Of a stretch of DNA of 36,209 bases, positions 21,434 to 29,974 are shown piece by piece. This stretch comes from a virus. Position 1 is the stretch's first letter; every line of letters starts with the position of its first letter. Position numbers and translations under genes: made by a program. The notes below the pieces were generated by a model. It was not told where the DNA came from. It saw nothing but the letters and a program-made list of their open reading frames with translations, and did no database searches. Where the stretch lies: positions 1 to 36,209 of IMG/VR virus record IMGVR_UViG_3300031952_000068; one strand, written 5' to 3'.

Positions 21434-22068
21434 CTTATCGCAGGGGCATAATCGATCATTTGACTACGCATGTCTCTAATAACCTTTGTGGTAATCTTTC
21501 GTCCACCCCAACTCATAGCTTCGCGAATTACATCTGGTGGAGCACCACTTCTAGTTGCTCTGATGTACCGTGCAATATCCCACATTCCGATATTTCTGAA
21601 ATGTCCCTCGATATCCTCTAGATGAGCATGAAAATCATCTCTATCTTCCTCAATATCAACAGTATCTAATAGAGTTCGATCATCGTCTTGCCCCACGGGA
21701 GCATCTATTGATTCTTTTTCCTTTTCAAATCTCTTTTTCTTATGCACTAAATTGATACACACATTATTGGCAACCATAAATACATAGTGCCCAAAACTGG
21801 ATTTCTTAGGATTATGGGCAGATCTTGTGTAATTTTTATGTAATATTGCTACAAATACCTCTTGCAATAATTCATTCATCGATATTTCAGGAACTTTAAA
21901 GTGTTTGTATACTATCTTAATAATATCTTTACGTTTAGCTTCAACATCAATTCCTAATGATGTACCATCTTCAGCACACCTCGGCCATTGTAATTTTTCA
22001 CCAGGATCTATAATGGGCTCATTTAAAATTTTAACCTTTTTGATACCTTTAAATCTTCGGATGTTCAT
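21430..22068 (-). CDS. Sigma-factor-like protein
   Basis: This 212-residue protein resembles sigma-70 region 2 around residues 50-115: MNELLQEVFVAILHKNY (the DLxQEVF segment) followed by SSFGHYVFMVANNVCINLVH and a basic KKKRFEKEK run, as in the -10 recognition helix of ECF-type sigmas. A helix-rich C-terminus (IARYIRATRSGAPPDVI, then ITTKVIRDMRSQM) could be a degenerate region 4. It could direct host RNA polymerase to phage late promoters. The TTYATA elements before the endonuclease genes are candidate sites, but that link is speculation. Confidence 0.65.
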   Translation of the reverse strand: MNIRRFKGIKKVKILNEPIIDPGEKLQWPRCAEDGTSLGIDVEAKRKDIIKIVYKHFKVPEISMNELLQEVFVAILHKNYTRSAHNPKKSSFGHYVFMVANNVCINLVHKKKRFEKEKESIDAPVGQDDDRTLLDTVDIEEDRDDFHAHLEDIEGHFRNIGMWDIARYIRATRSGAPPDVIREAMSWGGRKITTKVIRDMRSQMIDYAPAIS

Positions 22069-22167
22069 GCTTGCCCCTGCACTACATGTAGCCCCAAAGC
22101 CATGGTAAAGTCAACCGGAAACTTAATTTTACCACAATTTCAGATTCAATGCAAGGAGAAAGTAAGC

Positions 22168-22359
22168 GTGAACGGTTTGAATGACCATTGTGATAGGGTG
22201 TTAGCGGTTATTAAACAGGGGATTTACAGACAGTCCCAAATAATCAAAAAAACCTGTTTGGGTCCAGATCAGGTATCGGCAGCATTGCGTATGCTTAGAA
22301 AGAGTAAAATTATTGAAAAGATTGATGGGGAACATAGGCCATTACAGCATGAACTCTAA
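22168..22359 (+). CDS. Small winged-helix DNA-binding protein
   Basis: The GTG at 22168 has AAGGAG 9 bases upstream, better than the ATG at 22102, and gives 63 residues. CDRVLAVIKQGIYRQSQIIK followed by GPDQVSAALRMLRKSKIIEK is a winged helix-turn-helix of the type found in small regulators. It overlaps the next gene. A regulator role is inferred. Confidence 0.65.
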   Translation: MNGLNDHCDRVLAVIKQGIYRQSQIIKKTCLGPDQVSAALRMLRKSKIIEKIDGEHRPLQHEL

Positions 22360-22939
22360 AACTGATTTTTTGAAAGAATGTATATCTGACGTTAGTAGCA
22401 AACTACACAGAATGGTTCCTATTGATGATTTCAATAGAACATTCTGTGTAGTTTGCGTAAATCGAGATTGTGCACGTAGCAAATCCAACAATTTGAAATT
22501 TGAATCTCGAGTTAATAACTGGGAGGATTTATATTTCAATAAAGTGAAACGAGCGGATAATCAAGATCCTCAATTCGAAAGCATAAGAATTAAGAGATTC
22601 GTATCTCCAGAGGATAGAAGTACATACATAATTAAAGAACCGGAACTGGAGCCAAAACCTGAACCTAAAACGAATCCAGATCCGGAACCAGTATTGGAGC
22701 CAGTAATACAAGCTCCTGAGAAGGAACTTCAACCCATGGATGCACCAGAATTGAACGTACCTAAACCTAAAGAGTCAATACCTGATCCAATTCCACAAGC
22801 TGTTGATCAAGTGACAAACACCCCATTCGTTCAAGGAACGATGCTCCCTGGTTCGAAGCAGGCAACCGTACTCGAATCAAGTCAAGTATTCGTATTCGAT
22901 GATGACAATGAAGAGCAAGCAAAACCCGGAGTGGGGTGA
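22349..22939 (+). CDS. Hypothetical protein with EP-rich linker
   Basis: The ATG at 22349 overlaps the previous gene by 11 bases, giving 196 residues. An N-terminal domain with CVVCVNRDC (residues 33-41) is followed by a Glu/Pro repeat stretch (EPELEPKPEPK and similar, about 90-130) and a disordered tail (VFVFDDDNEEQAKPGVG). A similar EP-rich linker occurs in the DNA polymerase of this window. Function unknown. Confidence 0.65.
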   Translation: MNSKTDFLKECISDVSSKLHRMVPIDDFNRTFCVVCVNRDCARSKSNNLKFESRVNNWEDLYFNKVKRADNQDPQFESIRIKRFVSPEDRSTYIIKEPELEPKPEPKTNPDPEPVLEPVIQAPEKELQPMDAPELNVPKPKESIPDPIPQAVDQVTNTPFVQGTMLPGSKQATVLESSQVFVFDDDNEEQAKPGVG

Positions 22940-23735
22940 TAATTTAGCAATCGTTCTTGCGAAAGGTGGGGAACTAGCTGAACAAGCTGAAAAGAAGTTA
23001 CTAGCGGAGTATCTAATACTAATTCGAACACAACTAGAAACTAGCGTTAAATTACAAAAAGCGGTAACTGATTCTGATCCGGCGACTGAGGCTAGAGGAA
23101 AAGTAACTCAATATTTATCGAAGCATATTAGACCTGGGACGATAGAAGTCTTTCGTAAAGCTGTAGAACAGATTCTCTCGGAGCTAGACCAACTTCGGAC
23201 TAAAAAGCCTAGCTTGTATCTAGTGAATCAAGCTACTGGCGAACTGGTGATGCCTATAAATAAGGATCTCATTTTTACACCACCGGATTATATTGGAGCA
23301 GACGGGCAGCTGCATAAATCAAATCCCATTGTTCACCCAGGGGTGACATCTTCTCTGGCATTAGCTATTCACAAGCAAGCCAAAACGAATAAAGCGATCG
23401 CGAAATCTAAGAAGAACAAAGCTACTGAACAAGCGTATGCACATATATCCGACCCAAATAAAATAATTGAATTGACTAAAGAAAAACTTCAAACTGCTGG
23501 TATTGAAATAGACAACGACTTAGATTCTGACAGTCAAATAATTGAATTTGGACGAGAACAATCGGATGGAATATTTCAATCGTCCAATCTTCACTTTCAC
23601 AGAATTCAGGTATTTTCTTCAACTCTGGCTCATAAAATAGTAAAGCTAAATCCTAGAAAATGTGCATTTGGTAAACTAGAGATGAAACATAATTCAAAAC
23701 AGCAGTGGTATACTGTTGAGGTGCGACTAATGTAA
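22908..23735 (+). CDS. Hypothetical protein
   Basis: The start is likely the ATG at 22908 (MKSKQNPEWGD), giving 275 residues; ATGs at 22899 and 22902 are also possible. It overlaps the previous gene by about 32 bases. The N-terminal 100 residues are helical (LAEQAEKKLLAEYLILIRTQ), the middle is basic and Lys/Ala-rich (KTNKAIAKSKKNKAT), and the C-terminal part may be beta-rich. No motif recognised. Confidence 0.65.
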   Translation: MKSKQNPEWGDNLAIVLAKGGELAEQAEKKLLAEYLILIRTQLETSVKLQKAVTDSDPATEARGKVTQYLSKHIRPGTIEVFRKAVEQILSELDQLRTKKPSLYLVNQATGELVMPINKDLIFTPPDYIGADGQLHKSNPIVHPGVTSSLALAIHKQAKTNKAIAKSKKNKATEQAYAHISDPNKIIELTKEKLQTAGIEIDNDLDSDSQIIEFGREQSDGIFQSSNLHFHRIQVFSSTLAHKIVKLNPRKCAFGKLEMKHNSKQQWYTVEVRLM

Positions 23736-23744
23736 ATTGCCTAT

Positions 23745-24002
23745 ATGTTTATCATAAGATATATTAAAACATGCATTTTAAGAATTAGGAACTCTATTGA
23801 AGATATTCTCAATGGAGGACAAGCATTTGGTGATGAATATGACGATCTTATTGACCTCGATGATGGTGATATCGATGGTGAACCGACGCCTCCTAGGTAT
23901 CCATGTCCAAAATGTGGTAAGGAAACCAAAGAGCACCAAATTTCAGGTACTCGAATTTGTTCATGTTGTCGTCAAATATCTGTTCATGTTGTCGTCAAAT
24001 AG
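23745..24002 (+). CDS. Zinc-ribbon protein with a duplication-shifted C-terminus
   Basis: This 85-residue protein is acidic in the middle (DEYDDLIDLDDGDIDGE), with CPKCGKE...ICSCC as a zinc ribbon. The last residues (SVHVVVK) come from a tandem duplication: the 21-bp sequence at 23958-23978 recurs at 23981-24001, period 23. Removing one copy would read CSCCRQIVSGD and stop at 24014-24016, so the duplication has shifted the frame at the end. Function unknown. Confidence 0.7.
   Translation: MFIIRYIKTCILRIRNSIEDILNGGQAFGDEYDDLIDLDDGDIDGEPTPPRYPCPKCGKETKEHQISGTRICSCCRQISVHVVVK
23958..24001 (+). repeat. 23-bp period tandem duplication in a coding end
   Basis: Two identical 21-base copies, TGTTCATGTTGTCGTCAAAT plus A, are separated by TC. 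The period is not a multiple of three. Confidence 0.9.
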
Positions 24003-24004
24003 TT

Positions 24005-24517
24005 TCAGGAGATTAAATTAAGAATTCTGGCCAATACTGCAGCTAATGCATATCTGAATTCAGGGACTCCTGGTAATTCGCTGTCATTCAATCCTAATAG
24101 AATTTTTGCCATATCATCGATTTTACTTCTAAATTGAAATACCACATACGTTCCTAATGGTAACATTGCAGTTAAATCTGTCGGAAGATTAGTTGCTTTC
24201 GATATTTCAAAGAATAAATTAAGAATCTCTTGTAGTTTTTCCTTGATTTGAGTATTTGCTTCATTTGGTAGTCTTGGATATTGATCTACCAAAGCAGTAT
24301 TGAATCTATCAGGCGCAAGAGTTGGCATCCAAATCGCAATCGGATTTTTTACAGAATAATCATTTACTATTCCAATACCGGATATTGTGGGAAGTATTGT
24401 CTGCATTATGTAGCATGGAATGCATATTTTCAATGCTACTTCTCGTTCTTCCTTATCATAGTTAACTATTGATATTCCACCAAATTCAAATAGCGGAAAA
24501 TTATCTTGGGGATCCAT
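24005..24517 (-). CDS. Hypothetical protein
   Basis: The protein has 170 residues with an ATG 6 bases after the GIY-YIG gene 4 stop. It mixes hydrophobic beta-like stretches (GGISIVNYDKEEREVALKIC; TYVVFQFRSK) and helices (IKEKLQEILNLFFEI). It may be the gene that followed the polymerase before the endonuclease entered. No motif recognised. Confidence 0.65.
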   Translation of the reverse strand: MDPQDNFPLFEFGGISIVNYDKEEREVALKICIPCYIMQTILPTISGIGIVNDYSVKNPIAIWMPTLAPDRFNTALVDQYPRLPNEANTQIKEKLQEILNLFFEISKATNLPTDLTAMLPLGTYVVFQFRSKIDDMAKILLGLNDSELPGVPEFRYALAAVLARILNLIS

Positions 24518-24523
24518 ACTCTA

Positions 24524-25600
24524 TTATCGTACACCCATAGCTTGCAGCATGTTTTGCCGAAATTCTGGATCCGCCCAGCGAGCCTTCATAGCTTCTGATA
24601 TCTTCATCTTGGTTTCCGGATCATGTTTTTTCATTTTTGCCCAATAAGCTTTCGAAGCTTTCAGTATTTTGGCCCTAATTTCTGGGCTATGCGGTTTCGC
24701 TTTCATTTTATTGACGGTGGCGATTTTGTCTCGATAACTTGGGTCGGACATTCTCTTTTCCAAAGAATTCATAATCTTCTGCCGAAATTCTGGATTTGTC
24801 CAACGAATTTTCATGGCTTCCGATATCTTCATCTTAGTTTCCGGATCATGTGGTTTTGCTTTAATTTTATTAGAAGCCGCTATTCTCTCCCTGACATCAG
24901 GACTATTTAGTTTTTTCTTAATTAAATCTGAAGTTTTTTGTCGAAATTCAGGATCAGACCACGATTTCTTTAAGGCTTCCGATACCTTTGCAATATGCTC
25001 TGGAGAATGCATCTTCCCTTTCCTGGCTTTGGACATTCTTGCGCAAAATTCTGGGGTTCGTATTTTTCCTTTGTTTCCATTGGATATTTTTTCTTTGACC
25101 TCTGATCTAGCATTGACTTGTTTAGAGATCATGGACATCTTAGCTACAAATTGCGGATCGCTCCACATCTCTTGACTAGCCTTGGACCTTCGAGCCTGAA
25201 CTAAGGGATCTTTGAGCGATGCATTGACCGAAGCTGTAACTCTAGCTCTAAAATCTGGGTTATTCCACGGATTCTTCCTAATCGGATGCGGTTTATGTTC
25301 ACCTCCCCTTGCCAAATTAAACCCAAATTGCGGATCTCTAGTTTTATAAAATTCAATCCATTTTTCTTCGGCTAAATTGGCCGCTTCTAATGTGTTACAT
25401 ACTTCCAAAACTCCATGTGAAAATGCATCTCTACCGTATTTACGGATGGCGTTAGGAAAATGCCAGCGACCTCCTTTAGTTGATTTGGCAGCACATATAT
25501 GGTTCCGCCATCTCTTCTCCATAGTCTGAGAAGTCATCCCAATATAACGGCGCCCAGAATCAATATGTGTATGATAATAGATCGTCCAGTGTTTATTCAC
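24524..25600 (-). CDS. GIY-YIG homing endonuclease 4 with many NUMOD-like repeats
   Basis: This 358-residue protein starts at GTG. The nuclease domain (WTIYYHTHIDSGRRYIGMTS, GRWHFPNAIRKYGRDAF, KWIEFYKTRD, GFNLARGGEH) is the same type as the other three copies; here the usual Cys after IY is Tyr. The long C-terminal part is an array of W-x-DPEFRQ-like and HDPETKMKISEAM units; HDPETKMKISEAMK occurs twice with nearly the same surroundings, so it grew by internal duplication. It lacks the cysteine finger and ends QNMLQAMGVR. Its GTG follows the polymerase stop by 23 nt. Confidence 0.93.
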   Translation of the reverse strand: MNKHWTIYYHTHIDSGRRYIGMTSQTMEKRWRNHICAAKSTKGGRWHFPNAIRKYGRDAFSHGVLEVCNTLEAANLAEEKWIEFYKTRDPQFGFNLARGGEHKPHPIRKNPWNNPDFRARVTASVNASLKDPLVQARRSKASQEMWSDPQFVAKMSMISKQVNARSEVKEKISNGNKGKIRTPEFCARMSKARKGKMHSPEHIAKVSEALKKSWSDPEFRQKTSDLIKKKLNSPDVRERIAASNKIKAKPHDPETKMKISEAMKIRWTNPEFRQKIMNSLEKRMSDPSYRDKIATVNKMKAKPHSPEIRAKILKASKAYWAKMKKHDPETKMKISEAMKARWADPEFRQNMLQAMGVR

Positions 25601-25623
25601 ACTGGAAACGTCCTATAAAAGTT
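25601..25623 (-). promoter_or_regulatory. Conserved 23-nt spacer before GIY-YIG gene 4
   Basis: Read on the minus strand it starts AACTTTTATAGGAC and ends CCAGT. It fits the consensus of the four spacers best and has AGGA 10 nt before the GTG. Confidence 0.6.
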
Positions 25624-28431
25624 TCAAAGCCCCAGTAGATCTACCAATACTCTAAAACGATCAGGGTCCACCATCACTCCTTCAGATTCTGATAAAATAA
25701 TCTTACCATCATGCCCCAGAATCCTTAAAGCATGAGATCCTTCAGCTAGAATACAGATAGCATACAATTTCTTCATCGAATTTTCGGTCAAAACGGTTCT
25801 GATAGTCCATCTTAATACAGAACCACCACCGTTTCCATTGCCGGGAACGGGCTTTACTTCTTGAGCTTGAACCGCGGATTCAGTCGGTATCTTTTCTTCC
25901 GATTTTGGTTCAGATTCCGATACAGGTTCAGGTTTCGGGGCTAATTCTATAGGTCCGATATCAATATCCAAATCACCATTAACTGGAAGTATGGCCTCCG
26001 TTGATTCTAACTCGACATTGGTGTCTAATTTAGACTCGGGATCAAGTTCAGATTGAGGCTCCGGTTCAGGTGTCGGTGTAACCTCTGTCTGAGGATTTGA
26101 TGACTTAGGTCCCCCATCAATCTTTCGCCATATATATGCCTGCAAGAAATCGGGAATTTTCTGGTACACTCTTCCATTATCAAAATATTGGTTGCCTTTC
26201 AGCTTACCAGCATAATTTCCTTTTTCGTCTAGGTCTTTAGGTCTGGGAACAGCTCCGTCGACCATATGGAAGAAATCAAACCTAGCACGCCAGTGAACAT
26301 CAACTCCGGGCTCTGTATCGAGCGGCACCACCCATTGACGCCCATGAGCTTTATGCATCGCCCCTGGGAGAACCATCCACTCATGGAGTTTCGGAACGAT
26401 TTCCATCAAGAATTGGGGTCTAATTTCATAGACAACTTCATCGTGTACCGTTAGCACGTAGCGAACTCTGTCCTCCCATTTATTCAATCGTATCTGCTTG
26501 TCCACATAACACATTGCTAACTTCAAGACATCAGCAGATGTGGATTGAATAGTGTAATTGATGGCACAACGTTCGGCCTTTGCCCTAACGGCTTTAATCG
26601 GTGAATCAATCGTCGGAATCGGGATTCTACGACCAAATGCCGTATAAATGCACTTATGTTTCTTGGTAAATTGCTTTTGATAATCAACATATCCCATCAA
26701 AACTGGGACATCATTTCGCAAGTTATTCATGTGACGTTGAGCATCCTCGATTGAACACCCAACATTGCGCATTATGGCGCCAGCTCCACCACCATATATG
26801 AATGCGAAATTGCAGCGCTTGCCGCGATTTCGTTCATCTTTACTAATATTTTTCTTCCCGAATAGTGTACGCGATGTGATTGCGTGTACGTCTCCATCAC
26901 CATGTAAGAAGGATTCCGTCCAAACCGGATCCCCGGACATATTAGTTACTACACGTAATTCCTCACCAGCATAATCAATTTTGACTAGGATATACCCAGG
27001 TCTAGCCGATATGCAACTCCGTATCTGCTTAAATAATTCTGGTTTATCATCATCAGAATCGCGAGGGATCCCTTGAAAATTGACTCCTGAAAATCCATCT
27101 TTTATATCACCAGCAGTAGCCGAAAGACGAGTTGTGTCAGTACCGAGCTGATTGAAATTCGGTCTAACATCGCCATATATATCATGTGATTTGAGGAATT
27201 TCTCGATGAATGATCCTCCCATCTTTTCATAATGACGGTATTCGAGGAGAAATTCGAATATGCTAGCAGTCTTGGATCTATGCGTTATCTTAGTCTTCTC
27301 TCCATAGTCTCTATGGAGAGTTTTGACCATTTCGTCTTTTAAGGAGTACTGCTTCGGTTTTCCGTCTTCACCGATTTCAACTTCATGCGGCTCATCGTCG
27401 CCATCTGAATCATCATTATTATGACTATAATAATCTCCACCAGGATTCAGCATCTCTTTGGTGGGTTTTAACTTCATGCCTTCCGGATCTGTATGGAAGG
27501 CTTTCGACAGTTGTGTTACGGAACCGACATTCAATGTTAACCATTTGCCGGTGTTGCCGGTTCTTGATTCAATAAATCGCCGGATTAAATCGCCGGTCTC
27601 TTGCATGGCTTCTTTACATTCAGCATGAAGTTGATTAACTCTATCAACATCTATGTGAACGCGATTACGCTCCATTTTTCGAAGCACATTGCAGAAAGCT
27701 CTCTCTAAATCATAAATTGTAGGATCAAATCCTTGTAATTTATCTCTCAAAGTATGATATAATTTATAAGTAAAGATGCCGTCAGAGCACCCATATTCAA
27801 GGCCTTCTTTGGGATGAAGTAACGCAAAGTTATACCTTTGTTTCGCCCGTTTTAGTTGTTCCTTTTTCTCCGCTGTAAACAATTCATCAAGTTCCACCAT
27901 GTCAATACCATAGTGAATCTTGGTGAGAGGCTTTAATCCTGCCGGAGACGTCTTAATCGGATTAATGATTTTGGCTAAGAAATATGTATCCTCATATTGA
28001 TCTATCTTCCAGTATTCTTTGCCAGTTACCGGATACAAGAATTCACAATCGAATTTCGAATTGTGAAAGATAGCCCTTGCGTCGCTATTTACTAATTTGG
28101 TTAGCAATTCCCAAGCTTCATCCCATGGTAAGTTTCCAGAATCCTCTGGTTCATGGGATAATGGGACATAATATCCATGCTGCCCATCAAATGAAATACA
28201 AACACCGACTATTCTATCTATGGTTCTAATTCCAAACTTAGTCCTTTTTCCATCTTCAAAATGGCTATCCGGATAAATTCTATTATCGACACCAGTGGTT
28301 TCCGTATCGATCGAGTATAGCCCTCTTTTGATACAAGTGTCTACAAGTTGGCCAAGTTGATCAAGAGTCTGTACTAAATGGAAGCTATAATATTGAAACC
28401 AGTCGCGCTGTATAGTTATTCTATCATCCAT
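25624..28431 (-). CDS. Family A DNA polymerase with an extra C-terminal domain
   Basis: The start is taken at the ATG at 28431, giving 935 residues. The 3'-5' exonuclease is intact: DTET (D42, E44), NSKFD (D128) and YGCSD (D217). Polymerase motifs follow: A, DYAGEELR (D486); B, RNRGKRCNFAFIYG (K538, F542, Y546); C, HDE (663-665). There is no 5' nuclease domain. After the palm a long Glu/Pro/Ser-rich linker (about 780-865) carries an unfamiliar 65-residue domain (RWTIRTVLTENSMKKLYAIC through the end), finishing LVDLLGL. That tail fits (D/E)-L-L-x-(L/V) and aligns with the ends of two other genes that precede GIY-YIG cassettes. No ribosome binding site is obvious. Confidence 0.93.
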   Translation of the reverse strand: MDDRITIQRDWFQYYSFHLVQTLDQLGQLVDTCIKRGLYSIDTETTGVDNRIYPDSHFEDGKRTKFGIRTIDRIVGVCISFDGQHGYYVPLSHEPEDSGNLPWDEAWELLTKLVNSDARAIFHNSKFDCEFLYPVTGKEYWKIDQYEDTYFLAKIINPIKTSPAGLKPLTKIHYGIDMVELDELFTAEKKEQLKRAKQRYNFALLHPKEGLEYGCSDGIFTYKLYHTLRDKLQGFDPTIYDLERAFCNVLRKMERNRVHIDVDRVNQLHAECKEAMQETGDLIRRFIESRTGNTGKWLTLNVGSVTQLSKAFHTDPEGMKLKPTKEMLNPGGDYYSHNNDDSDGDDEPHEVEIGEDGKPKQYSLKDEMVKTLHRDYGEKTKITHRSKTASIFEFLLEYRHYEKMGGSFIEKFLKSHDIYGDVRPNFNQLGTDTTRLSATAGDIKDGFSGVNFQGIPRDSDDDKPELFKQIRSCISARPGYILVKIDYAGEELRVVTNMSGDPVWTESFLHGDGDVHAITSRTLFGKKNISKDERNRGKRCNFAFIYGGGAGAIMRNVGCSIEDAQRHMNNLRNDVPVLMGYVDYQKQFTKKHKCIYTAFGRRIPIPTIDSPIKAVRAKAERCAINYTIQSTSADVLKLAMCYVDKQIRLNKWEDRVRYVLTVHDEVVYEIRPQFLMEIVPKLHEWMVLPGAMHKAHGRQWVVPLDTEPGVDVHWRARFDFFHMVDGAVPRPKDLDEKGNYAGKLKGNQYFDNGRVYQKIPDFLQAYIWRKIDGGPKSSNPQTEVTPTPEPEPQSELDPESKLDTNVELESTEAILPVNGDLDIDIGPIELAPKPEPVSESEPKSEEKIPTESAVQAQEVKPVPGNGNGGGSVLRWTIRTVLTENSMKKLYAICILAEGSHALRILGHDGKIILSESEGVMVDPDRFRVLVDLLGL

Positions 28432-28452
28432 TTGTTGAAGGAGCACTAGAAA

Positions 28453-29967
28453 TTGTACACTCAGCAAAATCCGAAAATTGTTGTTAAATGCACAGAATGT
28501 TTAAAAGAGTTACAAATATCAAAAATTGCCTTGGCTAGAGCATTAAAGAAAAGAGGTAAATATGTATGTTTACAATGCGTTATGTCATCAAATGAGGTTA
28601 GACATAAAATAAAGTTATTTAATAAAAATATGAGTAAAGAAACTAGAAATAAAATTCGTGAATCTTTAAAAAAGAAATATGCTGATGCTAGTGATGCTGA
28701 AATTGAAGTAATAAGACAAAAGTCACTTCAGATTTGGGAAGATTCGGAATTCACACGTAAACAGAAGTCAATGAGGGATAGCTCAGAATTTCGTTCTAAA
28801 TTAAGTGAATCTGTTAAATTAGCATTCTCCAAATGCGATTGGCCTGCGAGACAACCAGTCGTAGCTAAAAAGCTATGGCAAGATAAAGATTATAGGCGTA
28901 AACAGTTATTGTTTAAAGCATCTGATTCATATAGAGAGAAACAAAGTCGTATAACAAAAGCAAAATGGGGCACAGTCGAGTATAGAAAATCTCAGTCAAA
29001 AGGATTATCGGAAGCTTTTAAAAAAGGAGTTGATTCATATATTGAGCGTGCTGTTCATAATATCTTGACTGATATGAATATGTCGTACATTCGGCATCAT
29101 GTTATTGGCTGGTATGAATTTGATGTTTACATACCAGACCATAAATTATTGATCGAATGCCAGGGAGAATATTGGCACTCGCTAGACAAACATAAAGCAA
29201 ACGATATTAGAAAATATAATTATGTCAATGATTATTTCCCGGATCATAAAATTCTTTATCTATATGAGAGAGATTTTCTAAATCCACAAATCGTAAAACA
29301 AAAACTCATAAGTTCTTTAGTAGACAATTCTAATCGATTAATTGAATTGTCCCAGACATGTTTTCAACTTAATAATATTGTGACAAAAGTTCTGGCTACC
29401 AAACTAAAACAGAAGCATTCACATTATTCAGAACCAGAAGAATTCATGCAAGCATACCATTATGCTGGATACGGGAGAACTGCTAAGAAACTATACGGAG
29501 CATACTTGGATGAGAAGTTAATTGCGGTATGCAAATTTGCAGGCGTTATCAGGAAAGAGGTTGCAACTTCGATGAATTTTGAACCAAATCAAGTGTTAGA
29601 ACTTGATCGTTTCTGCATCCACCCGCAGTACCATAAGAAAAATTTTGGTTCTTGGTTCATATCACGTTGTTCAAAATTATTATTAAATGAATGTACGAAA
29701 ATCGACTGTCTGGTGTCTTTTGCTGATACTACATTTGGCCACCATGGAACAATATACTCAGCCGCTGGGTGGAAAATGATCCACACAGTTAAACCGGATT
29801 ACCATTATGTAAGTGAGGATGGATTCGTATTACATAAGAAGACTTTATATAATCATGCCCGGAGAATGGGAAAGACAGAATCAAAATATGCAAATGAATT
29901 TAGATACACGAAAATATTCGGAAAAGAAAAGATAAAATTCGCATTATATCGAAGATGTATAGTCTAA
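28453..29967 (+). CDS. Vsr-like homing endonuclease with zinc finger and GNAT-like domain
   Basis: The start is a TTG at 28453, chosen because AAGGAG lies 9 bases before it, giving 504 residues. The N-terminus has CTECLKEL...CLQC, a zinc finger. Repeats such as LWQDKDYRRKQ and AKWGTVEYRKSQ follow, like those of the GIY-YIG genes. The nuclease domain (about 200-275) has D224 (FDVYIPD), E235 (LIECQGE) and H242 (WHS), the same D-x10-E-x6-H spacing as the nuclease at 6008-7777. The C-terminal domain (YHYAGYGRTAKKLYGAYL; LVSFADTTFGHHG) is the same GNAT-like type. It lies between the polymerase and DnaJ genes, divergent from the polymerase. Confidence 0.88.
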   Translation: MYTQQNPKIVVKCTECLKELQISKIALARALKKRGKYVCLQCVMSSNEVRHKIKLFNKNMSKETRNKIRESLKKKYADASDAEIEVIRQKSLQIWEDSEFTRKQKSMRDSSEFRSKLSESVKLAFSKCDWPARQPVVAKKLWQDKDYRRKQLLFKASDSYREKQSRITKAKWGTVEYRKSQSKGLSEAFKKGVDSYIERAVHNILTDMNMSYIRHHVIGWYEFDVYIPDHKLLIECQGEYWHSLDKHKANDIRKYNYVNDYFPDHKILYLYERDFLNPQIVKQKLISSLVDNSNRLIELSQTCFQLNNIVTKVLATKLKQKHSHYSEPEEFMQAYHYAGYGRTAKKLYGAYLDEKLIAVCKFAGVIRKEVATSMNFEPNQVLELDRFCIHPQYHKKNFGSWFISRCSKLLLNECTKIDCLVSFADTTFGHHGTIYSAAGWKMIHTVKPDYHYVSEDGFVLHKKTLYNHARRMGKTESKYANEFRYTKIFGKEKIKFALYRRCIV

Positions 29968-29974
29968 GTAGATC

